DNA of 64,000 bases from Pseudanabaena galeata CCNP1313 (GCF_029910235.1 NZ_CP112878.1:87264-151263); one strand, 5' to 3'; numbered from the stretch's first letter, positions 53,282 to 62,955 are shown. Notes: generated by a model from the letters alone, not told the origin. Made by a program: numbers and translations.

Positions 53282-54042
53282 AGTTCTAAGTCCTCAACTA
53301 CTTGAATAAAGGGGTGTTCCAAATCTCTATATCCAATTTCAGAAAGTGTTTTACCGTTATCCATCGCTTGTTTATGTCGTTCAGACTGCAAAATTGATGA
53401 AAAGACTCTGAGTTCTTCTTCGATAGCAGTAGCTTTGATGAGAGTCGTTGCTTTCTTGCTCGTAGTTGTTTGGTTTGCCCCAACCCACACATCTTTAAAC
53501 GGTAGCACGCCCAAAATATCGCCATTGAGCAATTCAATGTCCTTCAACTCAGCAATTGTGTCAATAGTTCGTAGTAGGGATTGAACTCCTTTGATCGTAC
53601 ACTCGCAGGAAATAAGCAGTTTATTAGCTGCGCCCATACAAGAAATACACAATTGAGATCGCTGAGGAGGTGAGTCAATGATACAGAAGTCAAATAGATC
53701 ATTGAGCGGTTTAAGATACTTACGAAGCATGAGACCACCCATGCCAGAGTCAGCTAAATGTTGCTGAATTTTATCTAAGCCATCATCACTAGGTATCAAA
53801 AATATATTGGGCGCTTCTAACTGATAAACAGCTTCAATGGGTTTTACAACTCCCTTTAGAACTTCAAATAAGCTCGGCTCATCTTGCTTGGTTTGATGTC
53901 TTGAGTAAAGTGTTAGAGAGCTTTGTGGATCGCCATCTACTAACAAAACCTTGTACTTGGCTGCCAGCATCCGAGCTACAAAGTAAGCGCAGCTTGTCTT
54001 ACCCTGCCCACCAGCTAATGAACATATTGTTAATGTAATCAT
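53263..54042 (-). CDS. parA: ParA-type partition ATPase
   Basis: 259 residues. The deviant Walker A reads CSLAGGQGKTSCAYFVARML, followed by LLVDGDPQSSLTLYSR and FCIIDSPPQRSQLC as switch motifs, all typical of ParA/Soj ATPases that segregate plasmids. Start at 54042 with a repeat-rich promoter region upstream. With the RHH-like partner it forms a type Ib-like partition module, and the CyRepA1-like gene next to it supports plasmid function. Confidence 0.9.
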   Translation of the reverse strand: MITLTICSLAGGQGKTSCAYFVARMLAAKYKVLLVDGDPQSSLTLYSRHQTKQDEPSLFEVLKGVVKPIEAVYQLEAPNIFLIPSDDGLDKIQQHLADSGMGGLMLRKYLKPLNDLFDFCIIDSPPQRSQLCISCMGAANKLLISCECTIKGVQSLLRTIDTIAELKDIELLNGDILGVLPFKDVWVGANQTTTSKKATTLIKATAIEEELRVFSSILQSERHKQAMDNGKTLSEIGYRDLEHPFIQVVEDLELCVPQK

Positions 54043-54200
54043 ATAATGATGTGATTAGTTTTTGGTGTCATTACTAGATGAACCAATATATAATTACACC
54101 ATTACATAAATAAAGCAATAGTGACATCCATGAATCTATAAGTCATTGAGTTATTTACTTGTAAGATGAGTCAAGCAATCATCTATCAGACCAATAGCTT
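54043..54200. promoter_or_regulatory. parA promoter region with reverse copy of the partition motif
   Basis: TTGGTGTCATTA at about 54064 is the reverse complement of the TAATGACACCAA motif found on the other side of the pair. An AATATATAATTACACCATTACA stretch follows. It is a probable operator for autoregulation. Confidence 0.5.
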
Positions 54201-57200
54201 CTATACAACATAAATAGACAAAACGGAAAGAGATGAGAACAACTTATACCGAGCTGAAGATGAAAGCCTTGTAAGCACGTAACTATGCAAATAAAGAGGG
54301 ATATGTTCGGTAAAAAACTCAAAAATCCCAGCCAAAGTCTCCTTTATCGGAATCTCTTCAGTCAAAAACAACTCAGTTACACCAGTCCAAAGATCAACAA
54401 TTTCTAGATCCGCAGGATCAGGAATCAATACCAGATTTTCTTTAGAACATTGGATCAAATTGTTATATAGGCTATCTAATAACAGTTTGATCCAATCAAA
54501 ATGGTAACGCAGCATCCCGCGCTTAATCCCGAAATACTGACATAACTGGCGTTCTGACGCATTCAACAAATCAAAACCACCATCTGCAACAGCATTAATC
54601 ACTTGAGCTACCTTAAGCTGCAAAAGCTCCAAATTAGACATCGCCTCCGCAGTAATATCACTAGACTTAATCAGCGTATGGGGCATATCACCCAGATTAA
54701 AATCTGACAAAAAGTAAATAACATCACCATTTTGAAAGCGATCGCCCGCCTTACGCCCAAAGCACTGCTGAATCGTAGCCAAAATATGGCGATCAATAAA
54801 AGCAGCAAAATCAGGATCTTTATCACTTGGATGTAACCCAGTCATCGCTACATAATCCGCCCGAAGCATGGCGATATTGGCGCAAGGAGTACCCACAATC
54901 ACAAAGGTTTTGGCATTTTTAAAATCATTGGAACCACGGGAATCACGAAACCAGAAACCATGAGCGTCAGAATTAGCAAACTTTTTAAAATCAATCACCC
55001 TAGTCGAAGGATCGATTTCAGTAAGATGAGAAATAATCGCTTGAACTTTAGCTGTCTTCTCCTCACGACGCTGCATCCCCAAACGTCCTAGATTATGTAC
55101 TTGATAAATCTTTGGCATAACCAATTCATCCGATTGCTTAATCGTATGAACAGGAGCATTGAGGCGCATTGATAGATCCGTGACATCAATCGTGGCATCC
55201 AGATAAAGATTAGCTGCCGACCTGTGAGCAATATCACGCAAACGCGAATCAGCCAAAGAAACTGTCAATTTCTCATATTGAATATGTAAATCACCGTGGG
55301 AAATAGCCCCAGAGAGAATATCCAAAAACTCTACCAACCATTGCTTCAAAACCTCACGGTCAATCTTTTGCCTAATTTCATCAGCATGGAAAGTAGTTTC
55401 TCGTTTTAGCAAAGCATGAAACTTAGCTAACTCGCGCTTATCCTTGCCCTTAGCATTCTCAAACTCAGAATCTGCAATTCCATCAACCGTATCGAGAATT
55501 GATAGATCAGGCTTCAGCAACTCAACCAGCAAAGTCGTATCAATAATTTCAGGAATAGCAGACTTAATCCCATGAAAATCAATCCCGTGGTAAGACTTAT
55601 CAGCCAATAAACCATGCAATTTATTCAGCACATCAATAATTTGCTGTTTATGGTCAAGATTAGAACGAGAAAGCAAAGCGATCGCCTGATCCACATCATT
55701 ACGATCAACTGAAATCTGGCGCATCGTCGTCAAACTTTCTGAAACTTCTTCCCAGACCAGCAAAGTTTTTGAATAATCAAACTCATCAGGACTAGGTAAA
55801 CTCATGGGATGAGATCGCAAGATTTTAGAATTAAACGCGATCGCCCTCTGATGTCTAAAGCCAAACCCATCACCCGAACTACCTCGGCAAGCATTCAGTA
55901 AAGGACAAGTCTCACAAATGACCTTAGTATCAGCAACTCCTTTATCCCGCAGAGCAGAAATAGCCCCAGTCCGAGAGCAATTCGCCTGAGTATGCACAGA
56001 CTCACCCGACTTAGCACGGCGCAACTTACCAGATTTATTAGTCAAACCATTGTGACGCGCAGGCAAAATCTCCCAATCCTGCAAAGTTGCTGTGGTGACA
56101 TTGCGCGAATCATTAGATATATAGATAATCCGTTCAACACCATCAAATAACTCAGGACGCAAACGCCCCGCATCGTAACTTTTGCCCGTACCAGTTGCCG
56201 AAGCATCGAGGACATGCTTATGAGTTAATAATGAATCTCGCCAAGTTTCCATCCTTGTCCCAGCCTCATATACAAATTTAGGTAATGTGGGTTGAGGCGA
56301 TCGCCTTGGGTTGTCAGATTTATTAGCAAAACCATTAGCCGCCTTCTTGGGGAAAAGTTTATCTTTCAACCATTGGAACGGTGAAAACTTAGGCTTGGGC
56401 TGGTAATTAGCAATCTGGAAAAACTGCTCAACCGTCAAAAGCTGAATCGCTGCGCCACTAAACAACTCATCAATATCATCATCCGTTTTAGAAACCTGAC
56501 CCCACCAAAGAACATCAATGGCATAGCCAAGGTCAGCCAGAAAATCGAGATTTTTTTCATGGCGGCGCATCACGGACGGATTAGCAATATCCCCCGCATC
56601 GATCGCATATTCCAACCTCGTTAACTCAGGATTAGCCCCAATTGCGTCAAAGTAACTTTGTAAAGTTTCTTTACTAGCGACAAACTGACCACCCGAAGCG
56701 CCGATCGCCGCACAACCACGCAACTTAGCAGCAAGATAGGGCTTAACACCTGTACCCTCAACTAAAACTACACGCTGACAATCAACCTGAATATCACCAT
56801 GAAAAGCTAAAGGCAACTCACCATTTTGTTGCTGAGCAGAGATTCCAAAAGGTTTATGCCAGCGATAGCGTCCTGAATCAGCATCACGTAAACGGATTTG
56901 AAAACCAAGAATTTTGCCGTCAGGATTCTTAATTGGCAGAATATAGCCAGAATTAGTTGATTTAGCACCTAAATATTGAATTTCTAGCTCAGATAAGCCA
57001 CGACTAACTAAATCAGCCCTATCTAAACTATCTAAGTCAAGTTTCTGCAAATAATTTTGATAAAGGCGATCGCGCTGAGATGCATCAGGCAACTTCGCTA
57101 ACCCATCCCGCTTTGCCTTTTGTTGAGCCATCCGCAGTTTTAAATTTCTGTCACGACGCTCTTGACGATCTGACTCAAATTCGGGGTGCTTTCTAACATA

Positions 57201-57410
57201 TTTTCCTGCAAAGTAACTGCCATTAGTTTCACCCAGATATTTCCAATCAGTCAAATCTGCATCACTGGGATGAGTCATGCACAGAACAAAATCTTGATTA
57301 TCCGAAGCAATTCGACATTTTCCTGTGATGTCATCGCAGATCGGGCAAGGATTATTTGATTTAGTTGGTGAAAACTTTCGGGAAGAATACTGGTTATTTA
57401 GGGAGATCAT
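54201..57410 (-). CDS. CyRepA1-like plasmid replication protein
   Basis: 1069 residues. An N-terminal zinc finger (CPICDDITGKCRI ... FVLCMTH) and a Toprim-like part (VVLVEGTGVKPYLAAKLRG) resemble primases. From about residue 390 a helicase-like part carries VLDASATGTGKSYDAGRLRPEL and a Cys-rich insertion (CETCPLLNAC). Length and motifs fit the cyanobacterial CyRepA1 family of plasmid replication proteins; this is from memory. A strong hairpin lies just upstream of its GGGAGG ribosome site. This is the best evidence that the region replicates, or once replicated, as a plasmid. Confidence 0.82.
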   Translation of the reverse strand: MISLNNQYSSRKFSPTKSNNPCPICDDITGKCRIASDNQDFVLCMTHPSDADLTDWKYLGETNGSYFAGKYVRKHPEFESDRQERRDRNLKLRMAQQKAKRDGLAKLPDASQRDRLYQNYLQKLDLDSLDRADLVSRGLSELEIQYLGAKSTNSGYILPIKNPDGKILGFQIRLRDADSGRYRWHKPFGISAQQQNGELPLAFHGDIQVDCQRVVLVEGTGVKPYLAAKLRGCAAIGASGGQFVASKETLQSYFDAIGANPELTRLEYAIDAGDIANPSVMRRHEKNLDFLADLGYAIDVLWWGQVSKTDDDIDELFSGAAIQLLTVEQFFQIANYQPKPKFSPFQWLKDKLFPKKAANGFANKSDNPRRSPQPTLPKFVYEAGTRMETWRDSLLTHKHVLDASATGTGKSYDAGRLRPELFDGVERIIYISNDSRNVTTATLQDWEILPARHNGLTNKSGKLRRAKSGESVHTQANCSRTGAISALRDKGVADTKVICETCPLLNACRGSSGDGFGFRHQRAIAFNSKILRSHPMSLPSPDEFDYSKTLLVWEEVSESLTTMRQISVDRNDVDQAIALLSRSNLDHKQQIIDVLNKLHGLLADKSYHGIDFHGIKSAIPEIIDTTLLVELLKPDLSILDTVDGIADSEFENAKGKDKRELAKFHALLKRETTFHADEIRQKIDREVLKQWLVEFLDILSGAISHGDLHIQYEKLTVSLADSRLRDIAHRSAANLYLDATIDVTDLSMRLNAPVHTIKQSDELVMPKIYQVHNLGRLGMQRREEKTAKVQAIISHLTEIDPSTRVIDFKKFANSDAHGFWFRDSRGSNDFKNAKTFVIVGTPCANIAMLRADYVAMTGLHPSDKDPDFAAFIDRHILATIQQCFGRKAGDRFQNGDVIYFLSDFNLGDMPHTLIKSSDITAEAMSNLELLQLKVAQVINAVADGGFDLLNASERQLCQYFGIKRGMLRYHFDWIKLLLDSLYNNLIQCSKENLVLIPDPADLEIVDLWTGVTELFLTEEIPIKETLAGIFEFFTEHIPLYLHSYVLTRLSSSARYKLFSSLSVLSIYVV

Positions 57411-57430
57411 TATTTTTGACCTCCCATGAG

Positions 57431-57470
57431 CTTGCCAAGGGAGATCTTTAGATAGATCTCCCTTGGCAAG
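57431..57470 (-). promoter_or_regulatory. 5'-leader hairpin of the replication gene
   Basis: CTTGCCAAGGGAGATCT pairs perfectly (17 bp) with AGATCTCCCTTGGCAAG around a 6-base loop. On the mRNA it ends about 20 bases before the ATG, directly ahead of the ribosome site GGGAGG. It could control translation, or terminate incoming transcription, at the replication gene. Confidence 0.7.
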
Positions 57471-57906
57471 TTTTGTGACTTTAAAAACATCTAAATTGTC
57501 CTGATTGTAAGGTTTGTAGCGATTTCAATCAGGAAATAAACAGACTTTTTGAATTCAGTGCGATAATCAATAATTGCTTTTTGCAAAATTTAAAAAATTT
57601 GCAGCAAAAACTGTTGCTAAACTTATATCTTGCGTTAAGATATAAGAAAGCGCTGAACAAAATTGCCGTCTCAAAGCAACATCTGTCCATTCCTGGATAT
57701 TAAATTTAAAAACCTTCGGGTTTACAAGAAAGCTAGTGATTGGACCCACTGGCTTTTTTGTGTTTGAAGGGGAAAACTAACTAAGTAATCTCCTGTAGAT
57801 AAAAAACTGCAATTTAAGCATACAGCGATCGCTCTAGATCTGATCTATAAAAGATCAAAAAAAGATCAAAATTTCATAGATATCAGCCTGAATAGGTTTG
57901 TCTCAC
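57471..57906. other. Non-coding region upstream of the replication gene
   Basis: About 430 bases with no convincing gene; a 60-codon frame at 57567-57749 looks spurious. A hairpin CTTATATCTT/AAGATATAAG (57622-57646) shares the AAGATATAA core with the partition repeats near 52531, and CCTGATTG/CAATCAGG forms another dyad near 57510. An origin is possible here. Confidence 0.4.
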
Positions 57907-58686
57907 TCACATACTGTCATCTAAGACACTATTTTTGAGCAATAGCGTGACTAACTCTAGGAAGCCAGCAAACTCAGAAGCATGGGTTATGTATTGGGGT
58001 AAATGCAGCATCTTGTCCTGATAATGAAGCACATTTGCCACGCCGACCGAGATGGGAAATTTTACAGGATTAAACATTGCCTCGTCATTAGGGCTATCGC
58101 CAACAGTTAGCACTTGCTGTGAATTGAGTTCAGGAAAATGATTTTTGAGTACTATCTCTAAGCCAGTTGCTTTATCTTGGTGCGGTGGTTTGATATGACA
58201 TTGGACATTGCTGTACGTGAAACTCCAACCCATTTGTTGACATTGTGAAGAGATTGCTTGAATATCATCAGTCGATAAATCATTGACATCAAAGGTCCAA
58301 TCGGAAATACGGAACTGATTATCAGAGGAAGTCTGAAGGTTAGGAAATTTCTGCTTAATGTGGTGGAAAGTATTTTCTAGAAGAATGCGATGTCTAGATA
58401 TATTGGGAATAGAAGAGAGTAAATCTTGTTGACCATTGGGGTGCAAAAATAAACCACCATTTTCCGCGATCGCCCCATCAACAGGTAAATAATTCACCAA
58501 AGCACTGACCCAACCTGCGGAACGACCAGTCACCAATAGGACTTTGATTTCTGCTGATTGTAAATCGAGAAGAGTCGAGATGAAATCAGAAGAAAATTTT
58601 CCATTGAGGGTAAGAGTGCCATCAACATCAGAAGCAATTAAACGAATGTCGGACAAATCAGCTTGATTGAGATTGAGCAGAGACAT
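57907..58686 (-). CDS. HAD-family phosphatase (Cof/sucrose-phosphatase type)
   Basis: 259 residues with the full HAD set: nucleophile in LIASDVDGTLTLNGKFS, LLVTGRSAGWVS, a Lys in HQDKATGLEIVLKNHF and the metal-binding VLTVGDSPNDEAMF. It resembles HAD-IIB phosphatases that act on sugar phosphates or phosphoglycolate-like substrates. Its role beside plasmid genes is unclear; the substrate cannot be inferred. Confidence 0.87.
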   Translation of the reverse strand: MSLLNLNQADLSDIRLIASDVDGTLTLNGKFSSDFISTLLDLQSAEIKVLLVTGRSAGWVSALVNYLPVDGAIAENGGLFLHPNGQQDLLSSIPNISRHRILLENTFHHIKQKFPNLQTSSDNQFRISDWTFDVNDLSTDDIQAISSQCQQMGWSFTYSNVQCHIKPPHQDKATGLEIVLKNHFPELNSQQVLTVGDSPNDEAMFNPVKFPISVGVANVLHYQDKMLHLPQYITHASEFAGFLELVTLLLKNSVLDDSM

Positions 58687-58914
58687 AAAGAAGAAATGAA
58701 ACTAAAACCAGAATACAGCTAACGTGAGACTATTGGAAAATCTAGCGATTAGCTGATGAAGAAAAAAATACCATTAGCGGAGTATTGACAACTCCAGAAT
58801 TTGTACGAACAATATTCTCAATGATCAATCCAGAGAAATTGATAGAATGTAATCTCTCGATTACCAATTCCCCTAACCCGTTGTATTCAATCCTATGCAC
58901 TTAAAGAGGAACCA

Positions 58915-59130
58915 ATGAGAAACAATATCCAATCCAAGATTGACGCAGGCTATACCTACGACGAACTACTGAGCGAAGGACTAGCCAGCTTCGATGATAT
59001 TGCCCGCTATGAATCACAGTATTCCCTGTATGACGAAGATGCAGAACCAAAGCCCAAAAAGGTAAAAGCCAAACCGAAAACTCAAACAACAATACCAAGT
59101 AAAGAAGCAGAAATTGACTTTGAATTTTAG
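58915..59130 (+). CDS. Small acidic/lysine-rich protein upstream of the polymerase-like gene
   Basis: 71 residues. KIDAGYTYDELLSEGLASFDDIARYESQY is acidic and helical, followed by a Lys/Pro-rich tail (AEPKPKKVKAKPKTQT). AGAGGAACC precedes the ATG. The next gene starts 14 bases after the stop in the same direction, so the two likely form one transcript. It may be a small subunit or adaptor of the large protein; no family recognised. Confidence 0.6.
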   Translation: MRNNIQSKIDAGYTYDELLSEGLASFDDIARYESQYSLYDEDAEPKPKKVKAKPKTQTTIPSKEAEIDFEF

Positions 59131-59144
59131 CGAGAAACCATGAC

Positions 59145-62100
59145 ATGGAATTTAGACAGATCGACCTGAAGACAGCGCAAGAATTACCCTTGCCGATGAA
59201 AACCGTTGAGCATAGCTACCTCGAACTGAAGATTGGCAAAGACATCGAACCGAGTAAACTCGCTGTCGGCAAGATGTACGATGGCATCACCGAAAGAGAC
59301 ATCGAGCGACTGCAAGAGCAAGGACTGTATCTAATTCTTGCCAATGGAAGAACAGCTTACTTTAGCGATCGCGAGATTGCTGAGAAAGTAAGTACAGAAA
59401 TCTTCACCAATCATAGTGATGCCGTCGCCTATGGCAGCTTGCCCATCTCCGAAGCCAAGACCTCCATATTCAAAGAGCAAGCCAGAATCCTGATCATCGA
59501 TGATGAAACCCTGAATAAAGATCTAGATACAGGAATCTACCAAGCTGACTGGGGAAATCAACCCATCACCCTTGGTAATGGCATCACCATCAGTGACAAA
59601 GCGATGGGACTTATTGCCAGCAAACTCGGAGACTGCTATAGCCTGATCTCACCAGACCTAGCAACCCAACTACAAGCCGAACCAAATCGCCCATTTCAAT
59701 ATCGAGCCGCCATACCTGAGTGGCAGGGTGTCATCAAAGGAACCTGCCGAGCCAGTTTGCTCTGTCAAGCCTTAGCAGTTGATGGAATTATCGCCAAATC
59801 AAGCGTCAAAGGCGACAATAAAACCACTAGCACAGGCATCCACGAAGTCAGCCTATTCTGGTCAAGAAAAGAAGATGCTAAATTCACTGAGCAGAAACTA
59901 GGTACTCAAGCTCTCGTCTTCTTCCCAGAAGGAGTCCAAGCGGACGTACTGCCCAAGCTCAAAATCAAGGCTGAACGCCTCGCTGAAGCCCAATCCGATC
60001 CGCGCAAGATAGCGCAACTGTATATCGAGCGCCATGAAAAGCGCCTACAGCAGAGGCAAGAAGCAACAGGCGATCGCGATAAGATTACCCAAATAATAGA
60101 ACCAGAACTAGCTCTGGAACTGGGATTAAGCCAACAAGAAAACACAACAGCCAATGAAATTGACCGAGAGCCATTAACTTCACCTAACGAAGAATACCAA
60201 GATTGGCTGTATGACATCCTCAAAACAGACCTGATTGAAGGTGGTCATTGTCAGATCTTAGAAATGGAAGACATCGCCAAACGCCTGCGAGAATTCCTGC
60301 AAAGTGAATGGCAAGAAGTTGCCACAGGAGGCGTTTACGTCCCCAGTGGTATCGCTCAACCCCACACTCAACTCCAAGAAGGCGAAGTCAGTTTTACGGG
60401 ACTACCCGATGGAGCCGAAGTTGCCATCTATCGCAGTCCTGTCGCTAATGCTGCCAACTTTGACGTATTTACGAACAACCTCACAGTTCTGCGTGAATTA
60501 GATCCTGAAGCCTACAGACAAAAAGGAGTCTGCTATCTCAATCCCAATGATGCGAAACGACTGGTGATCGACTTTGACGGCGATCGCGTGGGGATCATTC
60601 CCAGTCAACTGACACCCGAACAGCAAGCCTGTTCCCAGAAAATTATCGAGCAGTATCCAACCCTAATTCAAGAGATTATCGACAAAAATTTGCCAGAGAA
60701 CAAACCAATTCAAGTTGAGAAAGAAAAGAAAATTCCCCGCGATACTGCCAATGGATTTTCCACCCTAGCTAGTGCAGCCGTAAATGCCGCCGACAACCCC
60801 ACAGGTAGGGTGGCAAATCTGGGCATGAGGCTAGAAGCATTGCGATGGGAAACTCAATTTATTCCTGAATCTGAAAGCAGCGAATACTTGCAAGGCATTG
60901 GCAAACACTTCCAAAAGCTACTTGCGGAAGACCAAGAGCCTAAGAAACCCTTTCGCATTCTCAATGAATCGTGGCGCAATCAGATTGTTGAAATCAGTCA
61001 AATCGCCAGTACCATACTCAAACTACCCGAACCAGAAAAAGCATATGCTGTAGCCCAAGGTTTAGCCAAAACCGAGAGACTGCTGTGGCAGTTAGAAAGC
61101 CTCGCAGCCGTGAACTTACAACGCGCAGTCGATACTCCCAAAAGTGCCAGAAAAGTCAATGAAGATGAATTTCAATTCTGTCAGAAAGTCGCCAAATACA
61201 AACAGGTCGAATGGATTAAAGACAAAGATAACAGCTATGCCTATATCGGTGCTGAAGGCATTAAAACCAATACTCAAGACCCCGTAGGCTGGATGGTGGA
61301 ACAAGCCAATCAGATTTACAAAGAACATAGTCTGATTGGCGATCGCAATTACAACCGCTTTGACCATATCTTCCCCAAAGACAGCCATACCGCCGCAGAT
61401 AGTGAATGGGCAAAGGGCATCGCTACGCAATACAACAAGCTCATCTCTGAAGCCGCCGCCAGTCGTAGTCGTCTAGAACATGAAGAAGGCATAGCCCTTA
61501 CTGCTACTTCTAGCAAAGGCAACAAAATCGAAATCGTCAGTGTGATTAGCACCGACCCCGATGGCGAGTCCCCAATCTGGGAGATGGCAAGGAAAGGAGA
61601 AACCGTCGATATCCAGATAACAAAGAATAAGGACTGGAAGACCGAAAAACAATATCCCTATAAAGCCGTCGCCCTAATCGATCAAGACAAAATTGATGTG
61701 GGCTTAATCTCCCCAGCCACCTTAGCCGCCTATGGCAAAACCATTGAAAAGGACAAAATCTTCGGCAACCTGAAACTAGAATTCCAACTGGGAATCTCCA
61801 AAAATGACGTTGACGACAAATTTGCCGCCGCCGAGAAATATCTAGAAACCCAGAGGGATGCAATTCCAGAAGCTGAACGAGATCGCCGAGCAGCAGCCCT
61901 ATGGCATAACAACAATCGCGCGATCGCTGGCAAAATGTTTACCCAAGTCGTAGCCAACCGACTGCAAGAATTACAGGTAGAGCAAATCAAAGTAATTGGC
62001 TTGCAGTATGAAACCAACGAACTCAAAGATCGACAATGGCAACCCCATGAATCTCTAAATTGCCGAATGGCAATCGAAGGAAATCCCCAAAGTCCCATTT

Positions 62101-62651
62101 ATGAAAAGCGGGTAATTCAAGTCCAGACAGACGACCAATGGAAAAACATGGGCGTTGTCCACAACGACGCAGCCTATATGCCCATTGGCAGTCAGTTCGT
62201 CGCAAATATCCATATTTCCGCTAGTAAGAAAGACGCAGACTTAGCGATAGATAAAAATACACTCAAACTACCTGAAATATGGCATGGACTATCACCAGAG
62301 CGAGTCAAAGAAGCAGTCAACCTTGACGCAATTGTGCCGCAATGGGGTAGCTACAGGATACGTGTAAAAACCTGCAAGATAGGCTTAAAAGCGTTACCCA
62401 GACGAGCTTTGAGAAATCAGTTTAGACTTATAGGGAGAACCACAAAAAGGACAGAAGTGATGCTTGAGCGAAGAAATAGTTTGCTGGCAATGAGTACAGC
62501 GATCGCCAAGTTTCCCCCCACAGAGAAAGCAAAACTTAGCCCTGACATCCATCCACATAGGATCAGCAGGATTGCCAGGAGTCCAGCAAGATGGACAGAA
62601 CTTAAGCATAGAAACAGGCTCAATGGAAGTACCACGAGAAACAGCCTCTAA
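59145..62651 (+). CDS. Large protein with RNA-polymerase-like double-psi beta-barrel motifs
   Basis: 1168 residues as an open frame. Residues 430-432 (RSP in VAIYRSPVANAANF) and 476-480 (DFDGD in RLVIDFDGDRVGI) match the beta' barrel of cellular RNA polymerase and of YonO/QDE-1-type enzymes, where the three Asp bind the catalytic Mg. Upstream, FQYRAAIPEWQGVIKGTCRA with K198 could be the beta-like barrel, giving the order and spacing seen in single-chain polymerases. No sigma or zinc-ribbon part is evident. The last ~100 residues are antisense to the XRE gene and probably not native: deleting one G of 62344-62347 gives a stop at 62365-62367. Family name unknown to me. Confidence 0.6.
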   Translation: MEFRQIDLKTAQELPLPMKTVEHSYLELKIGKDIEPSKLAVGKMYDGITERDIERLQEQGLYLILANGRTAYFSDREIAEKVSTEIFTNHSDAVAYGSLPISEAKTSIFKEQARILIIDDETLNKDLDTGIYQADWGNQPITLGNGITISDKAMGLIASKLGDCYSLISPDLATQLQAEPNRPFQYRAAIPEWQGVIKGTCRASLLCQALAVDGIIAKSSVKGDNKTTSTGIHEVSLFWSRKEDAKFTEQKLGTQALVFFPEGVQADVLPKLKIKAERLAEAQSDPRKIAQLYIERHEKRLQQRQEATGDRDKITQIIEPELALELGLSQQENTTANEIDREPLTSPNEEYQDWLYDILKTDLIEGGHCQILEMEDIAKRLREFLQSEWQEVATGGVYVPSGIAQPHTQLQEGEVSFTGLPDGAEVAIYRSPVANAANFDVFTNNLTVLRELDPEAYRQKGVCYLNPNDAKRLVIDFDGDRVGIIPSQLTPEQQACSQKIIEQYPTLIQEIIDKNLPENKPIQVEKEKKIPRDTANGFSTLASAAVNAADNPTGRVANLGMRLEALRWETQFIPESESSEYLQGIGKHFQKLLAEDQEPKKPFRILNESWRNQIVEISQIASTILKLPEPEKAYAVAQGLAKTERLLWQLESLAAVNLQRAVDTPKSARKVNEDEFQFCQKVAKYKQVEWIKDKDNSYAYIGAEGIKTNTQDPVGWMVEQANQIYKEHSLIGDRNYNRFDHIFPKDSHTAADSEWAKGIATQYNKLISEAAASRSRLEHEEGIALTATSSKGNKIEIVSVISTDPDGESPIWEMARKGETVDIQITKNKDWKTEKQYPYKAVALIDQDKIDVGLISPATLAAYGKTIEKDKIFGNLKLEFQLGISKNDVDDKFAAAEKYLETQRDAIPEAERDRRAAALWHNNNRAIAGKMFTQVVANRLQELQVEQIKVIGLQYETNELKDRQWQPHESLNCRMAIEGNPQSPIYEKRVIQVQTDDQWKNMGVVHNDAAYMPIGSQFVANIHISASKKDADLAIDKNTLKLPEIWHGLSPERVKEAVNLDAIVPQWGSYRIRVKTCKIGLKALPRRALRNQFRLIGRTTKRTEVMLERRNSLLAMSTAIAKFPPTEKAKLSPDIHPHRISRIARSPARWTELKHRNRLNGSTTRNSL

Positions 62652-62873
62652 ATATTCCACGGGAACTTGCAAAGCCGAAGCCAAACCAGTTTTACTATGA
62701 GAACTCAGCTTAGCCGTCAGTCCCCGTTCAATCTTGCCCAAACTCTGCAAATGAATCGACGAAATCGCCGCCAACTCCCTCTGATTCAAACCGAGGGAAA
62801 TTCGGATACGTTTGACATAGGCAGCCAAGGTTTCACCAGAGTTAGGCGATTTATCACCCTGTAAAATATTCAC
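62394..62873 (-). CDS. XRE regulator with two zinc ribbons
   Basis: 159 residues. An XRE-type HTH (RIRISLGLNQRELAAISSIHLQSLGKIERGL) is followed by zinc-ribbon pairs CPSC, CFLC, CTHC and CPFC in the C-terminal half. It diverges from the integrase gene by 82 bases and likely controls it. Its 3' end overlaps the open frame of the polymerase-like gene, but that overlap is probably an artefact of a frame break. Confidence 0.85.
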   Translation of the reverse strand: MNILQGDKSPNSGETLAAYVKRIRISLGLNQRELAAISSIHLQSLGKIERGLTAKLSSHSKTGLASALQVPVEYLEAVSRGTSIEPVSMLKFCPSCWTPGNPADPMWMDVRAKFCFLCGGKLGDRCTHCQQTISSLKHHFCPFCGSPYKSKLISQSSSG

Positions 62874-62880
62874 AAAATAG

Positions 62881-62899
62881 TGTTTAAAAGTATGTTTAT
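62881..62899 (+). repeat. 19-bp repeat upstream of the integrase
   Basis: TGTTTAAAAGTATGTTTAT recurs as TGTTTAAAAGGGTGTTTAT at 63891-63909, 17 of 19 bases identical. The two copies bracket the integrase gene. They may be recombinase-binding arms, an attachment core or a regulator site. Confidence 0.5.
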
Positions 62900-62955
62900 A
62901 GAAAACTATACTATCAACAGAATTATATAACTCACCGCATTAACTAGCTGATAAA

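Noticed and set aside
57567..57749. 60-codon frame upstream of the replication gene
   Set aside because: No ribosome site, no family, and it covers a hairpin (57622-57646) that better explains the sequence.
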